Source: CAIPAT01 sp037144075
GTDB taxonomy: Bacteria; Verrucomicrobiota; Lentisphaeria; Victivallales; Victivallaceae
DNA: 35,953 nt
Direction of reading: 5' to 3'
NCBI GenBank assembly: GCA_037144075.1
Contig: JBAWXM010000009.1
Coordinates: 1 to 35,953 of the forward strand
Within the stretch, counting starts at the first letter, position 1. Each line of letters starts with the position of its first letter. The notes under the pieces are model-generated. The model had not been told where the DNA came from, searched no databases, and saw only the letters and a list, made by a program, of their open reading frames with translations. Both the position numbers and the translations under genes were made by a program. Of the stretch, positions 14,782 through 23,686 are shown one piece after another.

Positions 14782-17628
14782 TTACCTCCCATGGACATCA
14801 GTTTTCACTTCTAGAAGCCACGTAAATGGCGTGTCGGCTTTTAGCTCGAAGTTATCGGTGTCGGACGCAATGGTTTTTCCCGTGAAAAGGTCGGTAACTT
14901 TCGCTGCAACATGCGGAAGGCGGATCGGGTAAACTCCGCCTTTAAGTACATGGATCTGAAGCAACTTGGAGTTGGTGCGTACGATAATCCCCGGCAGGGA
15001 ATATGCGTGACAGGGAGGACTCAGCAGTTTGCCCCATAGATCCGGGTCGGACACCGGCACCCCTGCAAACACGGCAGTGGAACCGTCGGCAAGATGCTTA
15101 CGCACCAACGCAGGGGTTTGGTCGTCCACATAACGGCCCAGGACTTCGGCGCTGGAATCATTACAATAGACCCGCGGACTGATCTTTGCATCCGCGCCAA
15201 TTCTCTTGCCACTGTCTAAAAGCTTGAACTCGAACGGAAGTTTGTCGTATTCCGCTTTCAGGCCGAGCCCGGTCAGTTCGCTCATGGACTCATCCGAAAA
15301 GCCATTTTCTGAAATGATTCCTGGCGCATAGTTCCAAACAGCGAGATGTCCTGGGCGGCGCAGTTTAGCCAGCAACGCTTTGCGTAATTCTCCATTGACG
15401 GAATAACTGTTCAGAAATACCACGCCCTTGTAATCATGCGTGCTTGTCAGATAGTCTTCCGGACTGAGAAAATCATAAGTCAATCCGGAAAAGCTCAAAG
15501 GCTCAAGCACATTGACGGTCATGGCATTCGTAAGCGGATTTGTCATTCGCATGTCCGGATAGCCCTGACGCGTCAATGCTTTCGGATCAATGATTGCCGC
15601 AATATCCGAAGCCGGTACTGGAGCTTCATCAAAAATTTGCTTCCAAATCTTGATGCCTTGATAAATAGTAGTCAATTTTTCAGGACGGTTAAACCAGCGA
15701 GTCTCATGTCCGAAATCAATGAAATGCACGCCGTAGCCGAACAATAACGAATTACTCAGGTATTGGCGCAGCCGGGCAATATTTTCTTCCGGAGTTTTAT
15801 GGGGGTGAATATCCGCTTCGAGACTTGATAATTTTCCGTAACGGTGAAACGTACTGGCTAAATTACGAGGCAATATTGCCCCCGCTTCGCCTTTTCTGTC
15901 TTCCATCTTTTTTACGGTCGCCCGCATGTAATCGATGTAAGGCGAGGCCAGTACCCGTTCGAAATTGGCTGTATAGCCTTCAGGAGTATAGGACAGGAGC
16001 ATATAGCCGTAATATACTCCGGCCAGGCGATTGGGAAGCGCCTCCTTTATCGACTTGCCTAATTCAATGATATAGTCGGAAAATACTTCGTGGTAGCAGG
16101 TATAATAATCGATTACACGGCAATCAACGGGATTAGCCGGATCATGTAAGTAGTACCCTTGTCCCCAGCGTTCTTTTGCATCGGGGACTCTGGCAGTATC
16201 CAGCGTAATTTTATGGTCGCCCCAGGCTTTCTGCAGCGCGCTGTCGGTCTCATACTTTTTCCTGAGAAATTCCCGGAACACTTCGGTCATGCGTTTTCCT
16301 GTATCAGGCATGCAGTGGCTGCCCCACGGCATACCGTCTCCTGACTGGCCAAAGCCTGAATGGGCACCGATAATACGCTTGTACCATGACTGCATTCGGC
16401 AGAACTTGCCAAGTTCACCAAAAACACGCCGTACTTCTCCGCGAAATTTCTGTGACGCAAACGACGGAGCAAAGGTTGTGTCATAATAAGTATTTGGAAT
16501 CGTTGCCGCTACTGCATATCCCGTGGCCTCGTCAGGATTTTTATCCAGAAAATATGTGTATCTTTCCCAGCCGCCGTAATTGAACATAATGTAGCTGTCC
16601 GGAGCCAGCGCCAGAATCCGTTGTATACAGTAACCGACTTCACTAAAATCAAATTCTCCGTTCTGCAACCGAAAACGGCTCGGTTGTATGACTATTGAAA
16701 AGATCCGGCATCCGGAAAGATACATTTTACGCACAATGTCATCTTGTTCGGGAGTTATATACGCTTCCACTTCGAAGACGAAGGGCGACAGAATTTTCCC
16801 ATTGATCTCAATGCCGGGAATGATGCCGTGATAAACTATTTTTGGTCTGGCGTCTGTTTCCTTATTCAGATTTGGCGGAAGCGGTTGTTCTTTAATAAAT
16901 TTGATATATTTCTCATATTCAACTTCTGTACAGAAAATAGCGGCCATGTTGTTATAATCGCACTGTGGCCAGAGCCGCACGTCCCCCAGTTCCTTGACCG
17001 AAGTCCAAGACGAATCATCAAATCCGGGGAACATCCAACTATTTCCTGAAACCTTATCACTTCCATTGAGCGCGGAAGTACTTGCCAAAGAAATACTTTT
17101 GCCGGAATCAAGTTCGATGTTGCCGCGCAGGATAATTCGTTCCATACCGACTGCGTCTATGGCAATAATGTTTTCACCTTTTTTCAATAACGAAGCTATA
17201 TCCGCTTCTCCTGCAATGGGACTACGGCGCAGTTTTTGCTCCGGGGCGTAAGGACTTAAAGTCAATTTTTGCCCGTTAACAAAATATTTTCCACGCGGAT
17301 CTATGCAGACACGAAGATTTGCCGATTTTACCGGACAGTCAATAATAATTTTCAGGCGCATAAAACATTGTTTGGAAAGGCCGATGTCGCCGGATTGAGG
17401 TTTGCACCATATCCATTTTGCTTCGGATATCGGCTCCTGATTGGATTCCGGCAGAATATCCATTCCCGGAGCCTGCCATTCGGCAGCATTCGTTGAGATT
17501 ATAGTAGCGAGGATTGCCGCAAGCGCCAGAAATCGCTTCATGTAAAAGTTTAGTTGCAAAAAGTTATTATCCATGAAAAAAAATTGATTTTTTTTGGGCC
17601 GATTGATTTCATCGTTTACTTTTAGCAT
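14782..17628 (-). CDS. Secreted GH42-like glycoside hydrolase (beta-galactosidase-like)
   Basis: A large multi-domain protein. A Sec signal (MKRFLALAAILATIISTNA, residues 30-48 of the long frame) is followed by a jelly-roll region (SEAKWIWCKPQSGD ... KGENIIAIDAVGMERIILRG), a (beta/alpha)8-type core, and a Rossmann-like trimerisation segment (GVVFLNSYSVNGELRKALLA). FREFLRKKYETDSALQKAWG and LDTARVPDA match the GH42 pattern FrxWLrxkYgtdxaLnxaWg. Where related enzymes have a Glu-containing GGxxGEW motif, this one has GFGQSGDGMPW, so the usual acid may be replaced. Start: 17628 has AGGAA at 9 bases and a nearby -10, while 17541 puts the signal peptide at the N-terminus; I cannot decide. The substrate is unknown; an outer glycan is likely. 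Confidence 0.72.
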   Translation of the reverse strand: MLKVNDEINRPKKNQFFFMDNNFLQLNFYMKRFLALAAILATIISTNAAEWQAPGMDILPESNQEPISEAKWIWCKPQSGDIGLSKQCFMRLKIIIDCPVKSANLRVCIDPRGKYFVNGQKLTLSPYAPEQKLRRSPIAGEADIASLLKKGENIIAIDAVGMERIILRGNIELDSGKSISLASTSALNGSDKVSGNSWMFPGFDDSSWTSVKELGDVRLWPQCDYNNMAAIFCTEVEYEKYIKFIKEQPLPPNLNKETDARPKIVYHGIIPGIEINGKILSPFVFEVEAYITPEQDDIVRKMYLSGCRIFSIVIQPSRFRLQNGEFDFSEVGYCIQRILALAPDSYIMFNYGGWERYTYFLDKNPDEATGYAVAATIPNTYYDTTFAPSFASQKFRGEVRRVFGELGKFCRMQSWYKRIIGAHSGFGQSGDGMPWGSHCMPDTGKRMTEVFREFLRKKYETDSALQKAWGDHKITLDTARVPDAKERWGQGYYLHDPANPVDCRVIDYYTCYHEVFSDYIIELGKSIKEALPNRLAGVYYGYMLLSYTPEGYTANFERVLASPYIDYMRATVKKMEDRKGEAGAILPRNLASTFHRYGKLSSLEADIHPHKTPEENIARLRQYLSNSLLFGYGVHFIDFGHETRWFNRPEKLTTIYQGIKIWKQIFDEAPVPASDIAAIIDPKALTRQGYPDMRMTNPLTNAMTVNVLEPLSFSGLTYDFLSPEDYLTSTHDYKGVVFLNSYSVNGELRKALLAKLRRPGHLAVWNYAPGIISENGFSDESMSELTGLGLKAEYDKLPFEFKLLDSGKRIGADAKISPRVYCNDSSAEVLGRYVDDQTPALVRKHLADGSTAVFAGVPVSDPDLWGKLLSPPCHAYSLPGIIVRTNSKLLQIHVLKGGVYPIRLPHVAAKVTDLFTGKTIASDTDNFELKADTPFTWLLEVKTDVHGR

Positions 17629-18190
17629 AATGCCGGATTCCTATTTTAGTTTTAGTCTTTTGTTATAAAAACGATTGACATAATTCATCATTTATATCAA
17701 TATCGTAATCCTACTATTTGTGCACAGAAGGTACATGCTACTGGCAGAATGCGTTCTCGAAGCCCGTTAAACAGAAAATATCATTGTTATCTCTTAGATT
17801 ACGAATTGGTATTACTTTATTATAAATGCAGTCTTTTCATTTCAGATCTGCTAATATCTGATGATCGCAATGGAAACCAAGTTACCATCGAAACCGGTTT
17901 AGACATCCGTTTTGCCCATTCCGCAAGTTTTGCATCTTTCTCCATGATAAAGAACGGGGGGTTGTTTTTCATTTTCTCTCCACTGGAAAATCTCAAGCTT
18001 TTCAGGAACATCAGGAATAGGAACCTCAGGGGGCAAAACTGAGGTGTTAAAAAGAGAGCAGAAGCGCGAAAAATATTCATTTATCTTTTCTCGGCTTTCG
18101 GTTGTATTAATTTCAAGCCTGTAGATGGATATATCTCACAGGAACGATAAAATTGTAACTCTTGAAATTATCTGTTTAACACCCCAGAGG
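17629..18190. other. Intergenic region with a pseudopilin-leader-like relic
   Basis: A minus frame (17820-18080) reads CPLRFLFLMFLKSLRFSSGE then KMKNNPPFFIMEKDAK. It is arginine- and phenylalanine-rich, without a domain. Similar text appears as the long N-terminal leader of predicted pseudopilins in Lentisphaerae as I recall them, so this may be a dispersed leader or repeat sequence rather than a gene. A small inverted repeat (CCTCAG/CTGAGG, about 18024-18044) lies inside. The leftmost ~100 bases hold the GH42 promoter region. Confidence 0.3.
17674..17682 (-). promoter_or_regulatory. TATGTCAAT box upstream of the GH42-like gene
   Basis: The minus strand reads TATGTCAAT-CGTTTT-TATAAC. TATAAC (17662-17667) is a plausible -10, and the box occupies the spacer before it. 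Distance to the 17628 start is 45 bases, the same as for the AraC gene. Confidence 0.4.
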
Positions 18191-18937
18191 TCAGAACCCG
18201 TTTGTAAGCCTAGTCGTGGAATAGACGCCGTTGACTTTAATGTCCTGGTCTCGTTTTGGTTCGACATGACCATCGAGATAACCAATATTCGCCTGTCGCT
18301 TAGTAGGAACATAATATTTGTAATTTGCATCCTCGGAATACGCCGCCCCGCCTGACACGCCATGCCGGAATGCGATTCTGCTGTCATCGAGCCAGCCACA
18401 TGAGGCCAGTTGTTTCATGCCAGTATCGAACAACAGGATGGCAATTGAGGGCTTTGTGATCTGAGAGAGTTTGTGTGGATTGCTTCCTGCGGCTGTTGCG
18501 AGAGGTTCACTTCCCGTGATCCACTGATTGCAAGTGTAATGCCCGTACCAGAATCCTCCCGAAGTTCTACGGAGCGGCGTCGATTCGCTGGGGCATTTGA
18601 TAAGCGATTGCCGCGGATCGTCGAAAGAGGTCGCAACCGGCACCTTGTAAATCTCATAAATTATTTCAGATTGCCATGCCATTGCGCTACCGGCGAGGAG
18701 AAGCCCCGGACGAATCCATCCGCCATATTCGTCCGCATAGAAATTGTGGCACGTCACTAACTGCTTGAGATTGCTGGTGCATTGGATCGAACGGGCTTTT
18801 TCCCTTGCCCTCGCCAACGCGGGCAGCAGCATTGAGGCCAAAATTGCGATGATCGCGATCACGATGAGGAGTTCGATGAGTGTGAAATAGTTTGAAATAA
18901 ACAACTTATGTCTTTTAATTTTTGTCTTGTCTTTCAT
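18191..18937 (-). CDS. Pseudopilin with prepilin-type N-terminus and DG-H motif
   Basis: A 248-residue protein with a prepilin methylation/cleavage segment, FTLIELLIVIAIIAILASML (Phe at residue 18), a positively charged leader before it, and the following ALARAREKARSIQC helix. The C-terminus carries the family's NIGYLDGHVEPKR (H-X9-DG-type) motif. Such proteins are anchored by the N-terminal helix and are made in many copies by Lentisphaerae and Planctomycetes; their function is not settled. The residue before the cleavage-site Phe is Tyr, not Gly. No secretion or pilus assembly gene is nearby; instead it lies between GH39-like and GH42-like genes. A TATGTCAAT box is 242 bases upstream. Confidence 0.9.
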   Translation of the reverse strand: MKDKTKIKRHKLFISNYFTLIELLIVIAIIAILASMLLPALARAREKARSIQCTSNLKQLVTCHNFYADEYGGWIRPGLLLAGSAMAWQSEIIYEIYKVPVATSFDDPRQSLIKCPSESTPLRRTSGGFWYGHYTCNQWITGSEPLATAAGSNPHKLSQITKPSIAILLFDTGMKQLASCGWLDDSRIAFRHGVSGGAAYSEDANYKYYVPTKRQANIGYLDGHVEPKRDQDIKVNGVYSTTRLTNGF

Positions 18938-19178
18938 TTTTATTCTCCTACCAAATAGTAAAATTAATAGTTTAACGTTTAAAAGTGGCGCCCTCTGAGA
19001 AAAACTTTTTAAAGACAGTTTGCTTTTGTCATAACGCCATTCTCCTTGTGTTGTTTAAAAAAGATCAAATGACTATCCTCCACACGTATAACCTGGCGGT
19101 CTGAGTTGACCGTAAATCTGTTACCGTATTCATATCTATTTGTGCTAAAATTCTCCAATTATTGCTTTTTTATAAATT

Positions 19179-19187
19179 ATTGACATA
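19179..19187 (-). promoter_or_regulatory. TATGTCAAT box upstream of the left pseudopilin
   Basis: On the minus strand AAATTATGTCAATAATTTAT is followed by AAAAAAG, so a -10-like TTTATAAA is just downstream of the box. It lies 5 bases past the stop of the GH39-like gene, in the 255-base gap before the pseudopilin start. Confidence 0.35.
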
Positions 19188-19192
19188 ATTTC

Positions 19193-20527
19193 TTATTTAA
19201 TTTCTGGAGTAAATTTGTATTTGCCCGTCAGAAGATAAAGCGAAGCATTATCTTTCGGTGTTTTGAGCACAATTGTTCTGCCGGAAATTTCGGGAATGAT
19301 TTTTCCCATCTTTGTGTCAGAATCAAGTAAAAAGACTTCGATTGATTCGAGGTCGGCATTCCCGATATTGAGAAAAATGGACTCATCCGGCGTCATGTAA
19401 TCGGTTATGAGAGCCGCAAAACCATTACCGGCATCGCGTCCGGCAAGAATCCGAAAATTTTCAGTATCGGAAGCACAGGATACCCGTTTTGGGAAGTGCG
19501 CCAATTCGGCAAACGCTTTGAATGCATGATAAATATTTGATTTGCCCTTCAGATTCCAACACCCCCAGCATTTGGCATCGAAAATATTGCAGCCGATAGT
19601 GTAAAATTCTCCCATATCGAGAGACGTATCCTGCCATGCGCATAAAGTTGCCGCGGCATGGACAGCGGCACGAACAGTTGCGTAATCTGAGTCCCCCCAG
19701 TCATGCATATAACGCCATTCGGCAAGATGGAGTTCAGTGTTTTTGAAGCCATATGCTTCAAGTGTCTTGCGTGCCTGACTCGGTTCGTTGATAATTCCGA
19801 ATGGATCGTTGGGGCCGGAATAACGGTGCCAGGAAAAGAAATCCAAGGGCAGCTTTTTATCTCTGCAGCGTTCGTAGAATTTCTGCATGAATTGCGGATC
19901 ATCATTCAACTTGCGAAAGCTTGCTGCACCAATCTTGATTTTTGGGAATCGTGCCTTAATACGAGTTGATGCCGCCTCGTAAAGGTCGCAGAATTGTTCG
20001 GCAGTACCGTTCCACATCAGTGAAGGGTTCGGAGCGCAATGCTTGCCGCCATCCGGTTCATTCCATATTTCCCAATATTGGATATTCCAATGGAAGCCAT
20101 TGTTCCACCCTTCGTTATAGTGGCGGATGATATTGATGCAGATGTCTGTCCACTTCTCGAAATCTGGCGGCGGAAAAACGAAAAATTTTGGTCTGGAGTG
20201 TTCGATCGAAGTCCCCAAACGATACATGACCTTCGAGCCTGCTTCAAGGATTTTACGGATATATTCATCAGTCTGAGCAAAATAATAATTGTCCGGATCC
20301 TGCGCGTCAGCTTTAAAATTGCCGAAAATGTGCTGGATATCAACGAGACGCATTCCTGGATTCATCCATGGCGCATCGTGAAGACGGATTAAAGGAATTT
20401 CCAGTTCAGCAAATTCCCGTTCCAGTTCCGGTAGATAGTGGCTGAACTGAGGTCCTAAGTTGCCGCCGTTGAGTCGTCTTATTTCAGTCCCTGTAAATTT
20501 ATTTAGTTCAATATTTAAATTGGCCAT
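19193..20527 (-). CDS. GH39-like glycoside hydrolase (clan GH-A)
   Basis: A 444-residue enzyme without a signal peptide. It has a (beta/alpha)8 barrel with the clan-A pair of glutamates: acid/base in YWEIWNEPDG (Glu157) and nucleophile in TELHLAEWRY (Glu270). The opening (GGNLGPQFSHYLPELEREFA) and the RLHD segment near residue 48-51 fit GH39, whose members cut beta-xylosides, iduronides or arabinosides. A small beta-rich C-terminal part (about 360-444) follows. Start: ATG with AAGGTT 5 bases upstream. It is the first gene of the minus-strand row GH39, pseudopilin, GH42. The exact substrate cannot be read from sequence. Confidence 0.82.
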   Translation of the reverse strand: MANLNIELNKFTGTEIRRLNGGNLGPQFSHYLPELEREFAELEIPLIRLHDAPWMNPGMRLVDIQHIFGNFKADAQDPDNYYFAQTDEYIRKILEAGSKVMYRLGTSIEHSRPKFFVFPPPDFEKWTDICINIIRHYNEGWNNGFHWNIQYWEIWNEPDGGKHCAPNPSLMWNGTAEQFCDLYEAASTRIKARFPKIKIGAASFRKLNDDPQFMQKFYERCRDKKLPLDFFSWHRYSGPNDPFGIINEPSQARKTLEAYGFKNTELHLAEWRYMHDWGDSDYATVRAAVHAAATLCAWQDTSLDMGEFYTIGCNIFDAKCWGCWNLKGKSNIYHAFKAFAELAHFPKRVSCASDTENFRILAGRDAGNGFAALITDYMTPDESIFLNIGNADLESIEVFLLDSDTKMGKIIPEISGRTIVLKTPKDNASLYLLTGKYKFTPEIK

Positions 20528-21033
20528 TTTTTAACCTTTTTTTTTGTAAAAGTTTGGCAGTGTCTCAACTTGGAGATATGAACACTTGAGTCCATTTTAA
20601 CCGGCATCGTGCCGTCATTCCAGACTTAGGGCTCTGCCCCAAACCCCGAGATTTTTTAAGGCATCTTAAGACATCCCGACATGTTTTGACGATGTCGACC
20701 TGTCCGTCCCGCTATTCCTTGACTGGTTGCTTCAAAGGAAAAATAATTACTTTTTTTCATTAATAATGTCTTTCTCATAATTTCTTGAATTTTTTCTTAC
20801 GTAACTAATTATACAATAAAAAAATGATTATTTCAATGGACATTATCACCATTAATATAACAACGTCACCAATCTGCTAAATCAAAACACTGATAGCCCT
20901 GGAGAAATAAACTCATTCAGTAAAAATAACTAGAATAAAAATTCATTCTCACGAAACCCGACAGCCACCGCGCCGCCAATCGTCTCTGCCTAATCCCCGG
21001 ATTTTCGAGTCCGTCTGATAGATGGCATGATAG
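20528..21033. other. AT-rich intergenic stretch, no gene seen
   Basis: It holds the start region of the GH39-like gene and decayed-looking DNA. No open frame of interest, repeat array or RNA gene was recognised. GGACATTATCACCATTAATA near 20838-20857 faintly resembles the TATGTCAAT box region but is not a match. Confidence 0.35.
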
Positions 21034-21173
21034 TTGACTGGCGGAGTAACATAAGCTGCTGTTTCAATTCGCCTTGATCCAGCAGCGCTTTTAAATTCCA
21101 TAAGTTCAGAGTATATAATGCCCTCTGTGTATTTACCGGCACAGAGGGTTTATTATTCAAGCCCGCCAGTCAA
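21034..21173. ncRNA. Candidate structured element: nested inverted repeats, 140 nt
   Basis: An outer 11-bp perfect inverted repeat (TTGACTGGCGG at 21034-21044, CCGCCAGTCAA at 21163-21173) encloses two further perfect stems. One is GCTGCTG/CAGCAGC (21055-21061 with 21080-21086), which has a smaller TCAA/TTGA stem in its loop. The other is CCCTCTGTG/CACAGAGGG (21121-21129 with 21140-21148), followed by TTTATTATT like a terminator on the plus strand. The layout is a three-way junction with a 34-nt linker. It could be a small RNA, a cis-regulatory leader or a non-autonomous mobile element with terminal repeats. No known class was recognised. Confidence 0.35.
21121..21157 (+). terminator. Probable intrinsic terminator
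   Basis: Perfect 9-bp stem CCCTCTGTG/CACAGAGGG with a 10-nt loop, followed by TTTATTATT on the plus strand. No plus-strand protein gene lies to its left, so it would end a non-coding transcript or insulate the defence genes downstream. Confidence 0.5.
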
Positions 21174-21505
21174 ACATGCCGTTCACTTACTGTAATCGGC
21201 CAGAATGACTGCCGTTATAAATTTATCAAAATCATTCCATAAAAGCCTGAGTATTGCGGGTAGCACACGTCATTATTTGAGTTTAAAGTGAGTCCCCTGT
21301 CGAACTATGCAGGACGGTTCTTAATCAGCAAATGGCAGTGGCAGAAATAGCCTCAGCAGTATTACCGATATTTAGTTAAAATCTTAATTACAAAGAACAG
21401 TAATATTCGCGAACAAAGCCTTGTAAAATAAAATATTTGCGCAAAAATTGCAAATTTACTATTTTGCAGTATCTTATATTAAGATAAATCAACGGGAGAA
21501 TGATT
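21174..21505. promoter_or_regulatory. Upstream region of the AAA ATPase gene
   Basis: No gene. The last 80 bases are AT-rich, with TTGCAAATTTAC...TATATT as a loose promoter candidate. An imperfect dyad (TGCAAATTT...TATTTTGCA, about 21449-21469) could be an operator. The ribosome site GGGAG is at 21494-21498. Confidence 0.3.
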
Positions 21506-22738
21506 ATGTTGATAAATTTTAAAGTCGGTAATTATCGCTCGATAAAAGAGCCGGTAACGCTTTCAATGGAAGCGGTCGGTATTCATGAACTGGAAGATAC
21601 TAATACTTTTGTTGCGCTGAAAAAAGAGCGTCTGCTGAAAAGCAACGTTATCTACGGGGCCAATGCCAGCGGAAAAAGCAATTTAGTCAGAGCTGTTTCG
21701 TTTATGCGTTACTGCCTTGAAACGATGTCCACGAAATTGAAACCGGAAGAGGCAATACCGATAGAGCCGTTCCTTTTATCCAAAAGCACTGCAACGGAAC
21801 CGTCATTTTTTGAAGTTGAATTTATTGAAAAAGAGAAACGCTACCGCTACGGGTTTACGCTTGATGCAAATAAAATCCATGCGGAATGGTTATTCCTGAC
21901 CAGCGGCAAGGAATTTCCGCTTTTTATCCGGGAGAATGAGAATTTAACGACCGTCTCACCGCAATTTGAAGAAGGCAAAACCTGGACGAAGATGACGAAA
22001 AAGACCAATTTGCGGCTTCGTTCCAATGCCTTGTTTATTTCCTCGCTGGGACAGCTTTTTGAAGGTGCGCCAGATAAAGAGCTTCACAGCCATAATGTCC
22101 GGGAGTGGTTTACTAAAGTCCTTATTATTCCGGGCCTTTTTGACGAAGAAGCAAAAGGATTGACCATTAAAGCGTTGCGCGAACATAATTCCTTCGCCGA
22201 GTTGTTAAATGATTTTATTCCAAAATTAGATTTAGGCATCAACAAAATCGCGCCGGTATTCAAGGAAGACAATGAAAGCGGATTTGAATATCAGATTCAA
22301 ACCGAACATTTAACTGAAGATAATGAGAAGATATTCCTGGATATGGAGCACAATGAATCGGAAGGAACCAATAAAATATTTTCTATTTCCTCTTTACTGC
22401 TAGGGGTATTGGCCCAGGGGTCTATCCTGTTTTTCGACGAATTTGATGCGCGGCTGCATCCATTGCTGACTCGACGCTTGCTGGAGTTATTTCATGGGAC
22501 AAACACGCGAAATGCACAGCTTGTTGTGGTATCGCATGACACCAACTTGTTGAGTCCTAAATTACTCAGGAGAGACCAAATCTGGTTTGCGGAAAAAGAG
22601 AAAAATGGCGCAACCAAGTTGACCAGCCTGGCGGAGTTTAAGAAGATCCGCAAAGGGGAATCCTATGAGCGGAACTATATTGACGGACGTTATGGCGCGA
22701 TTCCGTATCTCGGCGATTTCAGCCCGTGGGAGAAATAG
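21506..22738 (+). CDS. AAA15-type ABC ATPase (AbiLi/RloA-like), putative phage defence
   Basis: A 410-residue SMC/ABC-like ATPase. From the chosen start, MLINFKVGNYRSIKE is the typical AAA15 opening. Walker A is GANASGKS (51-58). A signature-like SEGTNKIF is near 284, Walker B ILFFDEFDARLHP near 305, and the H-loop VVSHDTNLL near 342. The whole frame is intact. Start: 21506 is preferred because GGGAG is 7 bases away; ATG at 21500 would leave 1 base. The next gene begins 5 bases after the stop and encodes a RloB-like protein. This pairing is known from the AbiL abortive-infection system and resembles PARIS (ATPase plus Toprim nuclease). The likely role is sensing infection and controlling the partner; that is inference from the families. 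Confidence 0.85.
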   Translation: MLINFKVGNYRSIKEPVTLSMEAVGIHELEDTNTFVALKKERLLKSNVIYGANASGKSNLVRAVSFMRYCLETMSTKLKPEEAIPIEPFLLSKSTATEPSFFEVEFIEKEKRYRYGFTLDANKIHAEWLFLTSGKEFPLFIRENENLTTVSPQFEEGKTWTKMTKKTNLRLRSNALFISSLGQLFEGAPDKELHSHNVREWFTKVLIIPGLFDEEAKGLTIKALREHNSFAELLNDFIPKLDLGINKIAPVFKEDNESGFEYQIQTEHLTEDNEKIFLDMEHNESEGTNKIFSISSLLLGVLAQGSILFFDEFDARLHPLLTRRLLELFHGTNTRNAQLVVVSHDTNLLSPKLLRRDQIWFAEKEKNGATKLTSLAEFKKIRKGESYERNYIDGRYGAIPYLGDFSPWEK

Positions 22739-22743
22739 CAAAA

Positions 22744-23352
22744 ATGCAAAAACCATGGGAGATCAAAAGAGTCAGACGGCAATTGAGCATCAGGGAGCCC
22801 AAGGCTAAATTCCTTATTTGCACCGAAGGCCAGACGGAGAAATTGTATTTTACAGATTTCCGACTGACTTCCGCTAAGATTTGTGCGCTTGCAGGAGATG
22901 CCTTGAGTCTGGTCAAGGAAGCGGCGGCATTAAAAAAGCGGATGGCCGGTGTTGGCGATAAGTTTAATCAGTACTGGGTGGTCTTTGATAAGGATGAAAA
23001 TTCTCAGGAACGGATCAGTCAGGCGATTAAGCTGGCGGAAGAAACCGGCTTCCGCTGGGCTTTTTCCAATCCCTGTTTTGAAATCTGGTATCTGTTTCAC
23101 TTTATAAAGATGCGCAGTGCCACAACTGCCCAGGAGTTAAAAAACCGACATTTGCCGCAAACAGGCCGTATTCCGGAATATCATGAAACCTTGTCAGGGG
23201 TATACGCACTTTTAAAGGACAGGCAGCCAAGAGCAATTGATCACGCCAAAAGGATTATTGAAGAAACTGAAAGCTGGCGCAAGAAGCTTGCATCGGCCAA
23301 CCCGTCAACGAATGTGCATGAGTTGGTGGAGCAAATTAACAAGTATCTGTGA
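22744..23352 (+). CDS. RloB-like Toprim-type protein, putative defence effector
   Basis: A 202-residue protein of the RloB family. ICTEGQTEKLYF (about residues 25-36) supplies the EGxTE acid, and WVVFDKDEN (about 79-87) the DxD pair of a Toprim-like nuclease fold. FSNPCFEIWYLFHF (about 107-120) is a RloB hallmark. These acids would bind metal for nucleic-acid cleavage. A GTG at 22726 would overlap the upstream gene by 13 bases, while the ATG at 22744 lies 5 bases past its stop. Either start gives coupled translation with the AAA15-type ATPase, which probably restrains or activates it. All motifs are present, so it appears functional. Target (tRNA, DNA or other) is unknown. Confidence 0.85.
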   Translation: MQKPWEIKRVRRQLSIREPKAKFLICTEGQTEKLYFTDFRLTSAKICALAGDALSLVKEAAALKKRMAGVGDKFNQYWVVFDKDENSQERISQAIKLAEETGFRWAFSNPCFEIWYLFHFIKMRSATTAQELKNRHLPQTGRIPEYHETLSGVYALLKDRQPRAIDHAKRIIEETESWRKKLASANPSTNVHELVEQINKYL

Positions 23353-23362
23353 TCCGTGAATT

Positions 23363-23647
23363 TTAACTATTGCCATAGGACGGTACTGACTGGTTGAATC
23401 CGTGCTCAACCCCGACCAGCAGACACAGTCCCTGGGTAACTCTATTGAGGTTGCATTTTTCTGTCTTGTAGCAAAATAAACAGCAACCCAAGCCGGGAGT
23501 TTTCGGGTTCATTTTACGGTTTATAATTTTCCAGACTCTTTTCTGACAGGTCACTTTCCAGATCCGTTTAAGCCTTTGAAGATTATAGATAAAACTATCT
23601 GCGGCGCATAGAAGATTCAGGTTCTCGTCTGGTTGCCGGTCATGCAT
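23363..23647 (-). CDS. Possible small Cys-rich protein, 94 aa, unrecognised
   Basis: An open frame filling the gap between the defence pair and the small-gene island. It is basic, with a Cys-containing core (LGCCLFCYKTEKCN) and no membrane helix. No strong ribosome site is seen at the ATG. Its stop is 11 bases from the stop of the RloB-like gene, in convergent orientation. It may be a real accessory gene or an open stretch in non-coding DNA. No function is proposed. Confidence 0.28.
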   Translation of the reverse strand: MHDRQPDENLNLLCAADSFIYNLQRLKRIWKVTCQKRVWKIINRKMNPKTPGLGCCLFCYKTEKCNLNRVTQGLCLLVGVEHGFNQSVPSYGNS

Positions 23648-23686
23648 TTTTAAACTTGCTGCCGGACAATAATACTTCCTTACCGA

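Noticed and set aside
21121..21157. CRISPR or tandem repeat array in the non-coding region
   Set aside because: Only single inverted repeats are present; no direct repeats with regular spacers anywhere in the window.
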